DNA from: Candidatus Neomicrothrix sp. UBA2131
Lineage (GTDB): Bacteria > Actinomycetota > Acidimicrobiia > Acidimicrobiales > MedAcidi-G1
DNA: 41,419 nt
Direction: 5' to 3'
Assembly: GCA_002329075.1 (NCBI GenBank)
Contig: DCXR01000069.1
Coordinates: forward strand, 1,303-42,721
Numbering within the stretch: the first letter of the stretch is position 1; every line of letters begins with the position of its first letter. Below the pieces are notes generated by a model, which saw nothing but the letters and a program-made list of their open reading frames with translations, made no database searches and had not been told where the DNA came from. This document shows, in pieces, positions 1 through 7,781 of this stretch. A program made the translations under genes and the position numbers.

Positions 1-90
1 AGTGCTGGCGGTCGTAGTGCTGGCCGTCGTAGTGCTGGCCGTCGTGGTGCTGGCCGTCGTGGTGCTGGCCGTCGTGGTGCTGGCCGTCGT
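1..90. repeat. Six tandem 15-bp repeats inside a coding region
   Basis: Six back-to-back copies of a 15-bp unit (plus strand agtgctggccgtcgt with a/g variation at its first base and one c/g change) run from the window edge to base 90. Read on the minus strand they encode Thr-Thr-Ala-Ser-Thr repeats of the gene below. The unit is a multiple of three, so copy-number change would keep the frame. The array may continue outside the window. Confidence 0.95.
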
Positions 91-228
91 GGTTTCCCGG
101 ACCGGGGCCTGCTGGCGGAACCCCGTCTCCGAGGGGTCGATCCCAGCGGTGCCGCCGAACACGCCGAAGAACACGGCCACGACGAGCAACGCTGCCACCA
201 GAACCTTGACGCGAACCATCGCCAACAT
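1..228 (-). CDS. Exported Thr/Ser-rich repeat protein, 3' end cut off by window
   Basis: This is the N-terminal 76 codons of a protein that continues past the left edge. It begins MLAMVRVKVLVAALLVV, a basic start followed by a hydrophobic stretch of about 20 residues, so it is a signal peptide or membrane anchor. A short spacer (IDPSETGFRQQ) follows, then six Thr-Thr-Ala-Ser-Thr repeats. Such Thr-rich tracts are common as extracellular linkers behind signal peptides in actinobacteria (family knowledge). The start could be ATG 228 or ATG 219; neither has a clear ribosome binding site. It lies downstream of metF on the same strand, separated by 174 bases in which I see only weak inverted repeats. 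The function is unknown because the functional domain would lie outside the window. Confidence 0.7.
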   Translation of the reverse strand, partial: MLAMVRVKVLVAALLVVAVFFGVFGGTAGIDPSETGFRQQAPVRETTTASTTTASTTTASTTTASTTTASTTTAST

Positions 229-402
229 GGCAGAGAGGGCGCCCACGGCCCGAAGTGTAACGATTCGACCTCCTACAGCCCGATTGGGTCACACCTTCCG
301 GGCCGTAGCCACCGGGCGTCCGTAGCACCCCTTCGGCGGTGTCGGCGCCGTCAGGGTGGAGGGGTGAACCCCGGGCCGCCCCACTTCGTGGGATGGGTGG
401 GC

Positions 403-1278
403 TCAGGCGCCGGCCCTCGGTGCGCCGATCCCGAGTGCGTCGAGGACGCCTTCGATCGCCTCGGGCACGTTGAGGGTGTAGAGGTGGATGCCGGGTGTGC
501 CGAGGTCGAGGAGTTCCTGAACTAGCCCGGCCGCTGCGTCGACGGCGATCCGCAGGCGCTCGGAACCGTCTGCATCCTCGAGCCGCTGCCAGAGTCCGGA
601 CGGCGTGTCGGTGCCGTTCATATCCGCGAACCGCTTGACCGACGCCGGGTTGGTAACCGGAATGACCCCAGCCAACACGGGAACCTCGCAGCCGAGGCCT
701 GCCAGCTCGTCGACCATACGCCCGTAGTGGTCGGCGTCGAAGAAGAACTGCGTGATGCCGAAGTCGGCCATCTCCAGCTTCTCGGCGAGACGGCGGCGGT
801 CTGTGGCCCGATCGGGTGAGCGTGGGTGCACCTCGGGAAATGCGGCGACGCCGACACCGAAGTCGGTCTCTTCCCGGACCTGCTCGATGAGGTCCATGGC
901 GTACCTGAAGTCGCCCGGCGGAAGGTCGGGGCGGGGGTCGCCGGCGAGGGCCAGCACGTCGCTGACCCCGAACGCCGCATAGCCCTCGAGCAACTCGCTG
1001 ATCTCACTCCGCGTGTGGCCCACACAGGTCAGGTGGGGCATCACCGGGCAACGGTGGCGACCCGTCACGTGACTGGCACACACGTCGGCGACCATCTCCC
1101 GGGTCCGGCTGCGGTCGGTCCCCCCGGCACCGTACGTGACCGACACGAAGTCGGGGCGGCGCGCACTGAGGCGGATGGCGGTTTTCAGGGCCCTTTGGCG
1201 TGCTGCGTCCCCCTTCGGGGGGAAGTACTCGAAGCTGAACGTCGGCTTCGCTCCGAGTCGTTTCGGGATCCCGCTCAC
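403..1278 (-). CDS. metF: 5,10-methylenetetrahydrofolate reductase
   Basis: MetF reduces 5,10-methylene-THF to 5-methyl-THF with FAD, supplying methyl groups for methionine synthesis. The 291-residue product has the family's usual length. It opens with FSFEYFPPKG, which holds the catalytic Glu, and continues with TYGAGG, HLTCVGH, VLALAGDPRP, the ITQFFFDADHY segment, GVIPVTN and GIHLYTLN, all in the order expected of an MTHFR TIM barrel. I chose GTG at 1278 because the conserved FSFE block follows 13 residues later and because a TATGTT box ends 6 bases before it, fitting a leaderless transcript. The open frame extends upstream to 1749 but that part is an out-of-frame overlap with folD. It sits directly after folD, the enzyme preceding it in the pathway. 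Confidence 0.95.
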   Translation of the reverse strand: MSGIPKRLGAKPTFSFEYFPPKGDAARQRALKTAIRLSARRPDFVSVTYGAGGTDRSRTREMVADVCASHVTGRHRCPVMPHLTCVGHTRSEISELLEGYAAFGVSDVLALAGDPRPDLPPGDFRYAMDLIEQVREETDFGVGVAAFPEVHPRSPDRATDRRRLAEKLEMADFGITQFFFDADHYGRMVDELAGLGCEVPVLAGVIPVTNPASVKRFADMNGTDTPSGLWQRLEDADGSERLRIAVDAAAGLVQELLDLGTPGIHLYTLNVPEAIEGVLDALGIGAPRAGA

Positions 1279-1284
1279 CCGTCG

Positions 1285-1290
1285 AACATA
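1285..1290 (-). promoter_or_regulatory. Candidate -10 box for leaderless metF
   Basis: TATGTT on the minus strand, with 6 bases between it and the GTG start at 1278. No convincing -35 element is visible. It lies in the short gap between folD and metF. Confidence 0.45.
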
Positions 1291-1307
1291 CCGACCGGGT
1301 CCACGGA

Positions 1308-2165
1308 TCAGGCAAGCGTGCGCTCGGCCGCCTCGACGGTGTTGCGCAGCAGCATCGCCACCGTCGTCGGACCGACGCCGCCGAGGCGGGGCGTGATCCA
1401 CGAAGCCACCTCGCCGACCGACTCGTCGACGTCGGCAAGGACCTTCCTGCCCTCCCAGGTGATGCCACCGCTCACGACGACGGCACCGGGCTTCACCATG
1501 TCCGGGGTGACGAAGCCAGGGATTCCCACGGCGGCCACGACGATGTCGGCCTTGCGGGTGTGGTCGGCCAGGTTGGGGACCGCCGAGTGGACGACCGTGA
1601 CGGCGGCATTCGCCCCGGGGGCCTTGGTGGTGAGCAGCAGCGCCAGCGGGCGGCCGAGCGTCGGGCCGCGACCGATGACCACGACGTGCCTCCCGGACAC
1701 CTCGATGCCGTAGTGAACGAAGATGGCCTGGATGCCGGCCGGGGTGCACGGCACCGGCCCGTTCTCCTGCAGGACCAACCTGCCGAGGTTCGTGGGATGG
1801 AGGCCGTCGGCGTCCTTGCCGGGGTCCATGGCGGACAGGGCGGCGTTGAAGTCGAAGCCCGCCGGCACCGGGTGCTGGATGATGTACCCGTGGACGGAGG
1901 GATCCTCGTTGAAGGCGGCGACAGCCTCGTCGAGTGCTGTCGGAGAGGCACTGGCCTCCACGCTGATGTGCTGCGAGGCGAAGCCGACGCTCTCACAGGT
2001 CTCGTGCTTCTTGCGGACATAGCCGGCGCTGGCCCCGTCGTCGCCGACGAGGATCGTGCCGAGCCCCGGTGTGACCCCCCTGGCGGCGAGCGCTTCGACC
2101 CGGTTGCGGACATCATCGAGCACGGCCTCGGCGACCGGCCCACCAGCGAGCAGTTGAGCCGTCAT
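1308..2165 (-). CDS. folD: Methylenetetrahydrofolate dehydrogenase / cyclohydrolase
   Basis: FolD interconverts 5,10-methylene-THF, 5,10-methenyl-THF and 10-formyl-THF using NADP. The 285-residue protein matches the family length. Visible signatures are YVRKKHETC with the catalytic Lys, the HGYIIQHPVP segment, KDADGLHP, PCTPAG, the dinucleotide-binding VVVIGRGPTLGRP and the C-terminal GGVGPTTVAMLL. The start ATG 2165 places the first beta strand correctly and is preceded by a TAGCGT box 8 bases upstream. metF follows after 29 bases and purH ends 42 bases upstream, so folate one-carbon units and their purine consumers are encoded together. Confidence 0.97.
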   Translation of the reverse strand: MTAQLLAGGPVAEAVLDDVRNRVEALAARGVTPGLGTILVGDDGASAGYVRKKHETCESVGFASQHISVEASASPTALDEAVAAFNEDPSVHGYIIQHPVPAGFDFNAALSAMDPGKDADGLHPTNLGRLVLQENGPVPCTPAGIQAIFVHYGIEVSGRHVVVIGRGPTLGRPLALLLTTKAPGANAAVTVVHSAVPNLADHTRKADIVVAAVGIPGFVTPDMVKPGAVVVSGGITWEGRKVLADVDESVGEVASWITPRLGGVGPTTVAMLLRNTVEAAERTLA

Positions 2166-2173
2166 GGCGGCAC

Positions 2174-2179
2174 ACGCTA
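2174..2179 (-). promoter_or_regulatory. Candidate -10 box for leaderless folD
   Basis: TAGCGT on the minus strand, 8 bases before the folD ATG. It is one of the repeated T-A-N3-T boxes in this window; no -35 is evident. Confidence 0.4.
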
Positions 2180-2207
2180 TGCCCTCGATGCCGGATCGGC
2201 TCGTCGC

Positions 2208-3740
2208 TCAGTGGCGGAAGTGGCGCTCCCCGGTCAACACCATCGTCATCCCGGCCTGGTCGGCGGCGGCGATGACCTCCTCGTCGCGCATCGCTCCGCC
2301 GGGCTGGATGACCGCCGTGGCACCGGCGTCGACGGCGGCCTCGAGTCCGTCACGGAAAGGGAAGAAGGCGTCGCTGGCACAGGCCCCACCGGCCGCCCGA
2401 CCGGCGGCCTTCTCGGCGGCGAGACGACCGGCGTCGCGTCGGTTCTGCTGGCCGGCGCCGATGCCGACGGCCTGGAGGTCCTTGACGAGGACGATCGTGT
2501 TGGAGGTGACCCGCGCCGCCACGCGCCAGGCGAACTCCAGGTCGACCCACTCGGCGTCGGTGGGCGCACGCTCGGTGGCCACCCGCCAGCCGGTCCTGTC
2601 GAGGCCACCGTCGGCGTCCAGCGCCAGGACGTCGGTGGTCTGGACGAGCAGGCCGCCGTCGATGCTGCGGACCTCGAGTTCTGGCCATGATGGCGCCGGG
2701 GCCTCGAGGAGCCGCAGGTTCTGCTTCTCCCGGAGTTTCTCCAGCGCATCCGGTTCGTAGGCAGGGGCCACGACAACCTCGGTGAAGACCTCGGAGAGCG
2801 GCTCGGCCATGGCGAGGGTGACGGGCCGGTTGACGGCGACGATCCCTCCGAAGGCCGACACCGTGTCACACCCGTGGGCCGCCATGTAGGCGTCAGCGAT
2901 GTCGGCGCCTACAGCCGCCCCACAGGGGTTGGCGTGCTTCATGACGACCGCGACCGGTTCGTCGCCGAGGCAGTGGACCAGCCGCCAGGCGGCCTCGGTG
3001 TCGAACAGGTTGAGGTACGACATGGCCTTGCCGCCGTGGACGATCGCCTCGTCCCACCAGCCGGCCTGCCCCGATTCTCGATAGCGGGCACCCTCCTGGT
3101 GCGGGTTCTCGCCATAGCGCAACTCACCGGTGCGTTCGAGGGCGAAGTGCAGGGTGGGAGGCAGCGGCCCGGCGTCGCCCGTCGGATCGGTCCCGTCCAG
3201 CCAGCGCACGATGGCGGCGTCGTAGGAGGCCGTGTGGGCGAAGGCAGCGCGGGCCAACCTGTGCCGGGTGGCGTCGGACAGGTTGCCTTCGGCGCGCAGT
3301 TCATCGAGGACCGGGCCGTAGTCATCGGGATCGACCACGATGCCGACGTGTGCGTGGTTCTTGGCGGCGGCCCTGACCATCGTGGGCCCGCCGATGTCGA
3401 TGAGCTCGATGCCGGGATCCGATGTGAACGGGTAGAGGTTCCCGACGACCAGGTCGATCGGTGCGATCCCGCGGGACTCGAGGTCGGCCATGTGCCCGGG
3501 GCTGGAGCGGTCCGCGAGGATCCCGCCGTGGATCGCCGGGTGCAGGGTCTTGACCCTGCCACCGAGCATCTCGGGTGCACCGGTGACCTGGGCGACCTCG
3601 GTGACGGGCACGCCCTCTTCGGCCAGCAGCGAAGCGGTGCCCCCGCTCGACACGACCTCCCAACCCAGGTCGACGAGGCCGCGGGCCAGGCCGACGATGC
3701 CGGCCTTTTCGTAGACCGAGAGCAGGGCGCGCTGGCTCAC
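2208..3740 (-). CDS. purH: Bifunctional AICAR formyltransferase / IMP cyclohydrolase
   Basis: PurH carries out the last two steps of IMP synthesis, formylating AICAR with 10-formyl-THF and closing the ring. The 510-residue protein has the N-terminal methylglyoxal-synthase-like cyclohydrolase domain (RALLSVYEKAGI, SSGGTA, GGRVKTLHPAIHGG, DLVVGNLYPF, DIGGPTM) and the C-terminal transformylase with KHANPCG, whose Lys-His pair is catalytic, and a late QPGGAMRDEEVI block. The start is GTG at 3740, overlapping the purN stop as GTGA, so translation is probably coupled to purN. Its substrate 10-formyl-THF is made by FolD encoded just downstream. Confidence 0.98.
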   Translation of the reverse strand: MSQRALLSVYEKAGIVGLARGLVDLGWEVVSSGGTASLLAEEGVPVTEVAQVTGAPEMLGGRVKTLHPAIHGGILADRSSPGHMADLESRGIAPIDLVVGNLYPFTSDPGIELIDIGGPTMVRAAAKNHAHVGIVVDPDDYGPVLDELRAEGNLSDATRHRLARAAFAHTASYDAAIVRWLDGTDPTGDAGPLPPTLHFALERTGELRYGENPHQEGARYRESGQAGWWDEAIVHGGKAMSYLNLFDTEAAWRLVHCLGDEPVAVVMKHANPCGAAVGADIADAYMAAHGCDTVSAFGGIVAVNRPVTLAMAEPLSEVFTEVVVAPAYEPDALEKLREKQNLRLLEAPAPSWPELEVRSIDGGLLVQTTDVLALDADGGLDRTGWRVATERAPTDAEWVDLEFAWRVAARVTSNTIVLVKDLQAVGIGAGQQNRRDAGRLAAEKAAGRAAGGACASDAFFPFRDGLEAAVDAGATAVIQPGGAMRDEEVIAAADQAGMTMVLTGERHFRH

Positions 3741-4312
3741 TTGCAGACCTCCCGGGTCGGTGGCGCGTCGAGCAGGCTCCGGATGGTTTCGATGTAGAGC
3801 CGCCGTTCGACCGCCTTGATCCGTTCGTGCAGGCTCGCCACATCGTCGTCCGGCAGAACGGGCACGGTCTCCTGGGCGAGGATCGGTCCGGAGTCGACCT
3901 CGAGCTCGGCGTAGTGGACGGTGCAGCCGGTCACCTGCACCCCGTGGGCGAGCGCCTCCTCGACGGCATGCCAGCCCGGGAAAGCGGGCAGCAGCGACGG
4001 GTGGGTGTTGAGGATCCGACCGGCGAAGCGCTCATAGATGGGCTGTTCGAGGATCGTGCCGAACCCGGCCATGGCGATCAGGTCGATGTCGACGGCATCG
4101 AGTCCTGCCACGAGCTTCTCCGTGTAGGCGGTGCGGTCGAAGTCGTCGCCGAACGAGTCGCGTTCGACGACCGACGTCGGTATGCCGTGCCCGGCGGCAA
4201 GCTCGATCGCCCGACAGGGTCGGTCGGCGACCACCAGCGAGACCGGCAGCCCGGCATCGGCCATGGCGTCGAGGATCGTCCCCGTGCCAGAGACAAGTAC
4301 CGCTAGGCGCAT
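3737..4312 (-). CDS. purN: Phosphoribosylglycinamide formyltransferase (GART)
   Basis: PurN transfers the formyl group of 10-formyl-THF to GAR, the third step of purine synthesis. The 191-residue product carries the family signature: an N-terminal LVSGTGTIL phosphate loop, the MAGFGTIL strand, NTHPSLLPAF with the catalytic Asn and His, and VDSGPILAQ with the catalytic Asp. It overlaps purH by four bases (GTGA), the standard purNH pair. The ATG at 4312 is supported by a TACGGT box 7 bases upstream, so the pair seems to have its own promoter in the 32-base gap after sucD. Confidence 0.97.
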   Translation of the reverse strand: MRLAVLVSGTGTILDAMADAGLPVSLVVADRPCRAIELAAGHGIPTSVVERDSFGDDFDRTAYTEKLVAGLDAVDIDLIAMAGFGTILEQPIYERFAGRILNTHPSLLPAFPGWHAVEEALAHGVQVTGCTVHYAELEVDSGPILAQETVPVLPDDDVASLHERIKAVERRLYIETIRSLLDAPPTREVCK

Positions 4313-4319
4313 ACCGGCG

Positions 4320-4325
4320 ACCGTA
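4320..4325 (-). promoter_or_regulatory. Candidate -10 box for leaderless purN-purH
   Basis: TACGGT on the minus strand, 7 bases before the purN ATG, within the short sucD-purN gap. No -35 is recognised. Confidence 0.45.
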
Positions 4326-4344
4326 CCAGTAGGGGCGGCGTCGC

Positions 4345-5229
4345 TCAGAGGGTTGCGACGATCTCCGCCATCAACTCACCGGCCTCGGTGGGGTTCAACC
4401 CGACCCTGACCCCGGCCTCGCTCAGGGCTTCCATCTTGGCGTCGGCCGTACCCTTGCCGCCGGAGACGATGGCCCCGGCATGGCCCATCTTCTTGCCGGG
4501 CGGAGCGGTCACGCCGGCCACGTAGGCGGACACCGGCTTGGTCACGTGATCGCGGATGAACGCCGCCGCCTCCTCCTCGGCAGTGCCACCGATCTCGCCG
4601 ATCATCATGACGGCCTTCGTTTCGGGGTCGGCCTCGAAGGCCTCGAGGCAGTCGATGAAGCTCGTGCCGGGGACGGGATCGCCACCGATGCCGACGCAGG
4701 TGGTGCAGCCGATGCCCTTCTCCTTGAGTTCGTAGAGCGCCTGGTAGGTGAGGGTGCCCGACCGGCTCACGATGCCGACGGGGCCGCCTGGAAGGGCGAT
4801 GTGGCCGGCGGTGATGCCGATGTTGCAACGTCCCGGCGAGATGATCCCGGGGCAGTTGGGACCCAACAGGCGGACCCCGGGGAAGTCCCGCTTCAGCCGG
4901 TTGTAGAAGCGGGCTTCGTCGTGGGCGGGTACGCCCTCGGTGACGGCGACGATGAACTCGACGCCGCCCTCGGCGGCCTCGATGACGGCGTCATGCACGC
5001 CCGGGGCGGGGATGAAGATGCACGACGCGGTGGCGCCGGTGGCCTCTACGGCGTCGCCGACCGTGGCGAACACGGGCACGCCATCGACGTCGGTGCCGGC
5101 CTTCCTCGGGTTGGTGCCTGCGACCACGTTCGTGCCGTAGTCGCGGTTGAGCAGGCCGTAGTAGCGGCCCTGGCTGCCGGTCAGTCCCTGGTAGACGACC
5201 TTCGTTGTCTCATCGACGAAGATGCTCAT
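4345..5229 (-). CDS. sucD: Succinyl-CoA synthetase, alpha subunit
   Basis: SucD is the CoA-binding, histidine-phosphorylated subunit of the citric-acid-cycle enzyme that makes ATP or GTP from succinyl-CoA. The 294-residue product shows the TGSQGRYYG CoA loop, PAPGVHDA, LGPNCPGII, the IVSRSGTL power-helix region and MGHAGAIVSGG, whose His (about residue 250) is the phosphorylated one. The ATG overlaps the sucC stop as ATGA, so the two subunits are translationally coupled and made in equal amounts. Confidence 0.97.
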   Translation of the reverse strand: MSIFVDETTKVVYQGLTGSQGRYYGLLNRDYGTNVVAGTNPRKAGTDVDGVPVFATVGDAVEATGATASCIFIPAPGVHDAVIEAAEGGVEFIVAVTEGVPAHDEARFYNRLKRDFPGVRLLGPNCPGIISPGRCNIGITAGHIALPGGPVGIVSRSGTLTYQALYELKEKGIGCTTCVGIGGDPVPGTSFIDCLEAFEADPETKAVMMIGEIGGTAEEEAAAFIRDHVTKPVSAYVAGVTAPPGKKMGHAGAIVSGGKGTADAKMEALSEAGVRVGLNPTEAGELMAEIVATL

Positions 5230-6386
5230 GCGCCCGCTCCCCCGCTCGCATCCGCCAGGGCGACGGCCCTTCGTGCGGCTTCGAGCATCGTGGGAGCCAT
5301 CTGCAACGACTCGGAAAGGTGGGTTTCCAGGATCACCCGGCCCTCGTCGGCGTTGGTTCCGTCGAGTCGGATGACGATCGGCGCCTCGATGTCGACCCGA
5401 TCGAGTGCCTCGACGATGCCGTTGGCAACCTCGTCACCCCGGGTGATGCCGCCGAAGATGTTGATGAAGATCGAGCGGACCGCCGGGTCGTTGTTGATCA
5501 CCTCGAGTGCCCCGGCCATGACGTCTGCGTTGGCACCGCCACCGATGTCGAGGAAGTTGGCTGCGCTGCCGCCCACCTGGTTGACGACGTCCACCGTCGA
5601 CATGGCGAGACCGGCGCCGTTGGCGATCACCCCGACCGAACCATCGAGGCCCACGTACTGGAGGCCCCTGGAGTGGGCTGCGGTCTCGCGTTCATCGCGG
5701 GTCTGGGTCTCGTCGAACTCGGTATACGACCCGTGGCGGAACACCGAGTTGCCGTCGAGCGTGACCTTGGCATCGAGGACCTGGACCCGGCCGTCTTCGG
5801 TGAGGATCAGAGGGTTGATCTCGACGAGGTCGGCGTCGCCGTCCACGTACGCCTCGTAGAGCCTGCCGAGGATGTCGACGGCGCCCTCGACGGCCGCCTC
5901 CGGCAGCCCCGCTGAAGCCACCCAGTCGCGGATCGTGGCCTCTTCCAGGCCGTCGACGGGATCGACCCAGATCTTGGCGATGGCGTCGGGATTCTCTTCG
6001 GCGACCGCCTCGATTTCGACGCCTCCCTCGACGGACAGCATCCCAAGGTGCTTCTTGGCCGAACGGTCGAGCGTGAACGAGGCGTAGTACTCCTCGGCGA
6101 TGTCGGAAGCCTGTTCGATCCAGACCCGGCCGACGACATGGCCTGAGATGTCGAGGCCGAGGATGTTGCCGGTGTGTTCGCGGACGTCGTCGATGGTGGC
6201 GGCGAACTTGACGCCTCCGGCCTTGCCTCGCCCGCCCGTGTGTACCTGGGCCTTGACCATGACCGGCGTGCCGAGCCGTTCGGCAGCGGCCACCGCCTCG
6301 TCCACGGTGAATGCGACCTCACCCGGCGGGATGGGCATGCCGTATCCGGCGAAGAACTGCTTGCCCTGATACTCGAAGAGGTCCAC
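5226..6386 (-). CDS. sucC: Succinyl-CoA synthetase, beta subunit
   Basis: SucC is the nucleotide-binding ATP-grasp subunit of succinyl-CoA synthetase. The 386-residue product begins MDLFEYQGKQFFAGYG, typical of the family, and has AQVHTGGRGKAGGVK in the ATP-grasp fold, VEINPL for metal binding, and the C-terminal GGGANADVM and NIFGGITRGDEVANGI segments of the succinate/CoA-ligase domain. The GTG at 6386 is preceded by a GGGAG ribosome binding site 8 bases upstream. A TAGTAT hexamer at 6441-6446 on the minus strand could be the -10 of the operon; I see no -35. It is the first gene of the leftward run and diverges from the membrane protein at 6518. Confidence 0.97.
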   Translation of the reverse strand: MDLFEYQGKQFFAGYGMPIPPGEVAFTVDEAVAAAERLGTPVMVKAQVHTGGRGKAGGVKFAATIDDVREHTGNILGLDISGHVVGRVWIEQASDIAEEYYASFTLDRSAKKHLGMLSVEGGVEIEAVAEENPDAIAKIWVDPVDGLEEATIRDWVASAGLPEAAVEGAVDILGRLYEAYVDGDADLVEINPLILTEDGRVQVLDAKVTLDGNSVFRHGSYTEFDETQTRDERETAAHSRGLQYVGLDGSVGVIANGAGLAMSTVDVVNQVGGSAANFLDIGGGANADVMAGALEVINNDPAVRSIFINIFGGITRGDEVANGIVEALDRVDIEAPIVIRLDGTNADEGRVILETHLSESLQMAPTMLEAARRAVALADASGGAGA

Positions 6387-6517
6387 CCGTGGCTCCCGTG
6401 GTCGTGCGGCCCGGCCGTTGCCCGCCCCGCCGTTGCGGCGATACTAGGCAGGCACCCGAACGGCCTCCCACCCGGATGCCGTCGCAACCGTCACACCCGT
6501 CCAGCATCGGAGTACCA

Positions 6518-7000
6518 GTGCCCGTCGCCCAAGGTGTCGCCATCGCCACCCGGCGTGCCGTCATAGTCGGCCTGGTGGGTCTCGCCTCGGCGATCGGACT
6601 CCTCGTGTTGATGCTCTGGCTGGCCGGCAACAGCGGCACCATCGAGGTGCGCCTGGGCGACAGCGACTTCCGGGGCATCGACGCCGCCAACCTCTCGGCC
6701 GAGATTGCCGAGGACGGGCCGGTGGCCTTCCCCGACCTGGTCGGTCGAAGCCGCCCGATCTGGGTCACGCACGGCGGCTCCGACCCGACGACCGGCTGGT
6801 CCTCGTTCCTTGCCCGGGTACCCGGGAAGAGCACCGACTGCCTGGTGCAGTGGGACGCCGACCGAGACGTCTTCTTCGACCCATGCGACGCTGCCACCAC
6901 ATTCCCGCCCGATGGCGACGGCCTCGAGCAGTTGGCCTGGCGGGTCCTCGACGGGGAGTTGCGCATCGAGATCAACGCTCCGGCGGAGACCGGGGGATGA
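6518..7000 (+). CDS. Small membrane-anchored protein, possibly a degenerate Rieske-like fold
   Basis: This 160-residue protein starts with a basic stretch (IATRRA) and one transmembrane helix (about residues 12-34), then an outside domain of about 120 residues. The C-terminal half contains TDCLVQWDADRDVFFDPCD and an FPPDGDGL stretch; its spacing recalls a Rieske domain in which the His ligands have been lost (inference, weak). I chose GTG 6518 because a GGAG site lies 5 bases upstream; ATG 6476 is also in frame and would add 14 residues. The gene ends 4 bases before alaX, so the two are probably co-transcribed. The function is not recognised. Confidence 0.65.
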   Translation: MPVAQGVAIATRRAVIVGLVGLASAIGLLVLMLWLAGNSGTIEVRLGDSDFRGIDAANLSAEIAEDGPVAFPDLVGRSRPIWVTHGGSDPTTGWSSFLARVPGKSTDCLVQWDADRDVFFDPCDAATTFPPDGDGLEQLAWRVLDGELRIEINAPAETGG

Positions 7001-7004
7001 GTTC

Positions 7005-7718
7005 ATGACCGACCGCCTCTACCTGCACGACGCCGACCTGCGGGCCTTCGACGCCACCGTCGTCGCCGTCGACGACGACCGCGTCGAACTGGACCGCACC
7101 GCCTTCTACGCCACCAGCGGCGGCCAGCCCCACGACACCGGTCACCTGGTGTGGGCCAACGGGGCCGCCGCCGTGCTCGATGTGCGCTCCGACGGCGACC
7201 GGGTGCTCCACACGCTTGCCGGGCCGGTACCCGAGGCCGGCGCGGCCGTGACGGGCGAGGTCGACGACGGGCGCCGACGCCACATGATGCGTACCCACAC
7301 CGCCATGCACATCCTCTGCGGGGTCATCTGGCGGGACTGGCTGCGGGTGGTGACGGGCGGGAACATGGATGCCCTGTCGGGTCGCATGGACTTCGAGTTC
7401 GCCGAGTTGCCGGAGGGGTTCGCCGGACACCTCGAGGAACTCTGCAACGGCGAGATCACCGCTGACCGACCGGTCGAGGTGTCGTTCCTCGAACGTGGCG
7501 AGGCGGTGCTCGACCGCGACCTCATCCGCACCAAGGTGAACCTGATCCCCGACTACGTCACGGAGATCCGCGTCGTCGACATCGTTGGCCTCGACAAGCA
7601 GGCCGACGGCGGCACGCACGTCTCGTCGACCGGTCAGGTCGGACGCCTCGAGGTGACCAAGACGGAGTCGAAGGGCAAGGGCTTCAAGCGCGTCCGCTTC
7701 GTGCTGCACGACGAATGA
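7005..7718 (+). CDS. alaX: AlaX-type alanyl-tRNA editing hydrolase
   Basis: Free-standing AlaX proteins hydrolyse Ser or Gly wrongly attached to tRNA-Ala. The 237-residue product is the size of the AlaX-M class. It has the AlaRS-like second-domain features: RTAFYATSGGQPHDTG, the zinc-binding HTAMHIL motif, the ITADRPVEV turn and a C-terminal DGGTHVSSTGQVG followed by the KGKGFKRVR tail. Family members usually have Cys in the last metal site (CGGTHV); here the corresponding residue reads Asp. The ATG at 7005 is 4 bases after the upstream stop, so translation is likely coupled. An in-frame extension upstream to 6705 is an overlap with the preceding gene and is not part of the protein. Confidence 0.88.
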   Translation: MTDRLYLHDADLRAFDATVVAVDDDRVELDRTAFYATSGGQPHDTGHLVWANGAAAVLDVRSDGDRVLHTLAGPVPEAGAAVTGEVDDGRRRHMMRTHTAMHILCGVIWRDWLRVVTGGNMDALSGRMDFEFAELPEGFAGHLEELCNGEITADRPVEVSFLERGEAVLDRDLIRTKVNLIPDYVTEIRVVDIVGLDKQADGGTHVSSTGQVGRLEVTKTESKGKGFKRVRFVLHDE

Positions 7719-7750
7719 ACGTCGTCCCCGCAGGGTCGGTGGCATGCTTG

Positions 7751-7767
7751 GAGGTGGTCCCCACCTC
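7751..7767. other. Perfect 7-bp inverted repeat ahead of Zn-ribbon gene
   Basis: GAGGTGG, a three-base loop, and CCACCTC form a perfect hairpin that ends just before the GAGGAG ribosome binding site (7769-7774) of the Zn-ribbon gene. It could be an alaX end structure or an operator; there is no T-tract. Confidence 0.4.
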
Positions 7768-7781
7768 TGAGGAGATCCGTA

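Noticed and set aside
1..90. Tandem repeats as a CRISPR array
   Set aside because: The units are contiguous 15-mers without spacers and code in frame on the minus strand.
2..325. Plus-strand open frame of 107 codons starting with Val/Leu-rich repeats
   Set aside because: It is the complement of the minus-strand Thr/Ser repeat gene, which has a proper signal peptide; the plus reading changes character after the repeat and has no homology pattern.
366..392. Inverted repeats after metF as a terminator
   Set aside because: Stems are only 5 bp (CCCAC/GTGGG and GGGGT/ACCCC) and no T-tract follows; chance matches are expected at this G+C.
1279..1749. N-terminal extension of MetF
   Set aside because: The added residues overlap folD in another frame and are Arg/Gly/His-rich; the conserved MetF start lies near 1278.
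1560..2690. Long plus-strand frame of 376 codons opposite folD and purH
   Set aside because: Composition is that of a G+C-rich antisense frame; both folD and purH beneath it are intact conserved enzymes.
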